From positions 1 to 43,686 of the forward strand of contig NZ_FQXU01000019.1 of NCBI RefSeq assembly GCF_900130055.1: 43,686 nt of DNA, written 5' to 3'. Source of the DNA: Clostridium intestinale DSM 6191 (lineage in GTDB: Bacteria > Bacillota > Clostridia > Clostridiales > Clostridiaceae). The notes below the pieces were generated by a model. It was not told where the DNA came from. It searched no databases and saw nothing but the letters and a program-made list of their open reading frames with translations. Both the position numbers and the translations under genes were made by a program. Shown in pieces: positions 42,103-43,686 of this stretch; the stretch's first letter is position 1; every line of letters starts with the position of its first letter.

Positions 42103-42133
42103 AATCCCCTCCTATATGAATACGTATATTCTT

Positions 42134-42139
42134 ATTATA
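42134..42139 (-). promoter_or_regulatory. Possible -10 of the hydrolase-helicase operon
   Basis: TATAAT on the minus strand, 32 bases before the ATG of the dockerin protein. No convincing -35 at 17 bp; the nearest TTGAAT is 23 bp away. Start would be near 42127. GGAGGGG lies before the ATG. Confidence 0.35.
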
Positions 42140-42190
42140 CATTAAATTTATATATTTTTTTCATTCAATATTTATACAAAATAAATTTTC

Positions 42191-42219
42191 TTGTTAATTC
42201 TCTAATTATAATCTATAAT
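42191..42219 (+). promoter_or_regulatory. Promoter of the FabK/nitronate monooxygenase gene
   Basis: -35 TTGTTA (42191-42196), 17-bp spacer, -10 TATAAT (42214-42219). Start expected near 42226, just before the FabT-like operator, giving a leader of about 62 bases. Confidence 0.65.
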
Positions 42220-42227
42220 TACTCTAT

Positions 42228-42254
42228 AAAATACTTTGATTATGAAAGTATTTT
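42228..42254 (+). promoter_or_regulatory. FabT-like operator over the transcription start
   Basis: Perfect 10-bp inverted repeat AAAATACTTT (42228-42237) / AAAGTATTTT (42245-42254) around GATTATG. The centre TTTGATTATGAAA differs at one position from the streptococcal FabT core TTTGATTATCAAA. Location right after the start of transcription suits a repressor of fatty-acid genes. Binding is inferred. Confidence 0.5.
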
Positions 42255-42288
42255 ATTTTCAAAGGTTTTTAATATAAAGGAGTTGTGT

Positions 42289-43359
42289 ATGGTGAATATA
42301 AAACCTCTACAAATAGGAAACTTAGTATCTAAACTACCAATAATACAAGGCGGGATGGGTGTAGGCGTATCCTCTTCTAAGCTAGCTGCGGCTGTTGCTA
42401 ATGCAGGTGGTATAGGTATAATATCAGGCGCTCAAATAGGTTATGACCAAGAAGATTTTTATACTAACAATCTTGAAGCTAACCTAAGAGCCTTAAAAAA
42501 ACATATAAAAACAGCTAAAGAAAATGCTTTAAATGGAGTAATAGGTGTTAATCTTATGGTTGCTATGAAACAATATGATGAGCATGTTAAAGCTGCTATA
42601 GAGGCTGGCGTAGACTTAATAATTTCAGGTGCTGGACTTCCAACGGCTTTACCTAAATTAGCTAAAGGTTTTAATGTGAAGCTTGCTCCTATAGTTTCTT
42701 CACTAAAGGCCTGTAATGTTATTCTAAAACTTTGGGATAAACACCATGGTGTAGCTCCAGATGCTATAGTGGTAGAAGGCCCTAAGGCTGGAGGACATTT
42801 AGGATTCTCTAAAGAAGAACTTATTGAAGATAACATAGATTTCGATAAAATTATAGTTGATATAGTTGAAGCAGTTAAGGTTTATGAGGATAAATATAAT
42901 AAATCTATTCCTGTAATTGCTGCTGGTGGAATTTTTACTGGTTACGATATTGCAAAGTACTTACAACTTGGTGCCAGTGGAGTTCAAATGGCTACAAGAT
43001 TTGTAACTACTGAAGAATGTGATGCTCACATCAACTTTAAAAATGCATATTTAAGCAGTTCACGTGAAGATATAGGTATTGTTAAAAGTCCTGCTGGTAT
43101 GCCTGGTCGTGCTATAAAAAATCCATTCATGAAAAAAGTTGAACTTGAAGGCTCTAAAGTTACTAGGTGTTACGCTTGTTTAACCCCATGTAATCCAGCT
43201 ACAACCCCATATTGCATAACTGAAGCTTTGATAAACTCAGTTAAAGGTGATGTAGATAATGGTCTAGTATTCTGTGGAGAAAATGCATATCGCTTAGATA
43301 AGATAGTCAAAGTTCAAGAACTTATGGATAGTCTTGAAGCTGAGATCTTAGAGGCTTAA
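42289..43359 (+). CDS. Nitronate monooxygenase / FabK-like flavoenzyme
   Basis: A 356-residue FMN-binding TIM-barrel protein. PIIQGGMGVGVS, GVNLMVAMKQYDEHVKAAI, ISGAGLP, PIVSSLKACNVI, VVEGPKAGGHLG (with the conserved His), IPVIAAGGIFTGYDIAKYLQLGASGVQMATRFV (flavin phosphate site) are the family landmarks. Members are enoyl-ACP reductases II (FabK) or nitronate monooxygenases, and sequence motifs alone do not separate them. The C-terminal CYACLTPCNPATTPYC cysteine cluster is notable. The start is the ATG at 42289, six bases after AAGGAG. A FabT-like operator upstream favours a lipid-related role. Followed by a hairpin terminator. Confidence 0.87.
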   Translation: MVNIKPLQIGNLVSKLPIIQGGMGVGVSSSKLAAAVANAGGIGIISGAQIGYDQEDFYTNNLEANLRALKKHIKTAKENALNGVIGVNLMVAMKQYDEHVKAAIEAGVDLIISGAGLPTALPKLAKGFNVKLAPIVSSLKACNVILKLWDKHHGVAPDAIVVEGPKAGGHLGFSKEELIEDNIDFDKIIVDIVEAVKVYEDKYNKSIPVIAAGGIFTGYDIAKYLQLGASGVQMATRFVTTEECDAHINFKNAYLSSSREDIGIVKSPAGMPGRAIKNPFMKKVELEGSKVTRCYACLTPCNPATTPYCITEALINSVKGDVDNGLVFCGENAYRLDKIVKVQELMDSLEAEILEA

Positions 43360-43383
43360 AAATCTTTTTATTTCATATTGTTG

Positions 43384-43417
43384 AAGAAAGCAAGAATTTT
43401 TTATTTCTTGCTTTCTT
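43384..43417 (+). terminator. Hairpin terminator of the FabK-like gene
   Basis: Perfect 13-bp stem AAGAAAGCAAGAA (43384-43396) / TTCTTGCTTTCTT (43405-43417) with an eight-base loop. The following T-run is interrupted (GCTTTCTTAGG), so efficiency may be moderate. Confidence 0.65.
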
Positions 43418-43474
43418 GCTTTCTTAGGGCAGTTTACTTTCTTATTAAATATATAAAAGGATTAGATTGAAGCT

Positions 43475-43606
43475 GCACTACTGCCCTGTGGAGACTTCTT
43501 CTCAAGTCTCGTTAGATTCCTTTACCAATTATAAAAAGATTAGACTGACTCTGAGAAAGATAAGGAATTTGATGAAGTTCTTCGAACTTCTACAGATCAG
43601 CAGTGC
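43475..43606. repeat. Imperfect inverted repeat with hairpin-bearing arms (BIME/MITE-like)
   Basis: The left arm begins GCACTACTG at 43475 and runs to about 43525; the right arm ends CAGCAGTGC at 43598-43606 and is its imperfect reverse complement (GCACTRCTG..CTGTRGA..., ATTCCTT in both). Each arm holds its own small hairpin: GAGACTT/AAGTCTC (43491-43510) and GAAGTTC/GAACTTC (43574-43590). The stems differ in sequence but both pair perfectly. Confidence 0.55.
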
Positions 43607-43626
43607 GTGTCTACCAAGTAGAAGTG

Positions 43627-43686
43627 CAATTCTTCAATTCTTCAATTCTTCAATTCTTCAATTCTTCAATTCTTCAATTCTTCAAT
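43627..43686. repeat. 8-bp tandem repeat CAATTCTT
   Basis: Seven and a half perfect copies of CAATTCTT, reaching the last base of the window, so the true length is unknown. No coding potential is evident around it. Confidence 0.9.

Larger units (their letters stand above)
43360..43686. other. Non-coding right-hand region of 327 bp
   Basis: No gene is supported here. It holds a terminator, an imperfect inverted repeat whose arms carry their own hairpins, and an 8-bp tandem repeat that runs to the window end. Base composition is more GC-rich than the neighbouring spacers. Confidence 0.7.

Noticed and set aside
42459-42836. Minus-strand open frame of 125 codons inside the FabK-like gene
   Set aside because: It is antisense to a strongly recognisable gene and has no binding site or family motif.
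43627-43686. CRISPR-like array
   Set aside because: The repeats are 8 bp, contiguous and without spacers, so this is a simple tandem repeat.

Overview
The window is very AT-rich, uses short intergenic gaps, strong GGAGG-type ribosome binding sites and frequent TTG/GTG-adjacent starts. It carries a sporulation-type small protein, a dockerin, a FabK-like enzyme and a tRNA-Trp with encoded CCA. All of this fits a spore-forming Clostridium (sensu stricto) chromosome. I cannot name the species. Nearly all genes are on the minus strand, so transcription runs from high to low coordinates; the exceptions are a partial surface-protein gene at the left edge and a nitronate monooxygenase/FabK-like gene at the right.

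About 35 kb (322-35541) is a surface-polysaccharide island. It holds two complete Wzx/Wzy-type units in tandem. Unit 1 (16123 down to 322) is cpsC-cpsD-cpsB (chain length, tyrosine kinase, PHP phosphatase), an initiating sugar-phosphate transferase, wecB-wecC (UDP-ManNAcA), three glycosyltransferases, a Wzy-like polymerase, a WecF-family transferase, a hexapeptide acyltransferase, a VioA/WecE-like sugar aminotransferase, an asparagine-synthetase-like protein lacking the N-terminal cysteine, and a Wzx flippase. galE-galU (18656-16778) is a separate two-gene unit between the two loci. Unit 2 (34465 down to 18784) has a second initiating transferase, manC, a glycosyltransferase, rmlA-rmlC-rmlB, four more glycosyltransferases, a second polymerase, a second flippase and, as last gene, a secreted glucosaminidase/five-Ig-repeat/amidase cell-wall hydrolase. 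rmlD lies just upstream with its own promoter.

The two units appear metabolically linked. RmlA/RmlB of unit 2 make the dTDP-4-keto-6-deoxyglucose needed by the aminotransferase of unit 1. dTDP-rhamnose is probably used by glycosyltransferases in both. The sugar set inferred for unit 1 (ManNAcA plus a 4-acylamino-4,6-dideoxyhexose placed by a WecF-family enzyme) resembles enterobacterial common antigen chemistry. The main promoters of units 1 and 2 share the same architecture (-35 TAGACA, 17-bp spacer, extended -10), suggesting co-regulation; the unit 1 control region also has a second promoter and a perfect Spo0A-box word inside a palindrome.

To the right of the island (35.6-43.7 kb) are tRNA-Trp, an EAL-HDOD signalling protein, an unlisted 56-aa SASP-like gene with a sigma-G-like promoter, a DUF3284-like protein with a ChbG/YdjC deacetylase, a three-gene unit (dockerin-SH3-lysozyme-like hydrolase, small anchored protein, DEAD-box helicase), and a FabK/nitronate monooxygenase gene under a FabT-like operator. 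The right edge is a non-coding, hairpin-rich inverted-repeat element followed by an 8-bp tandem repeat. I see no insertion sequence, prophage or CRISPR array.
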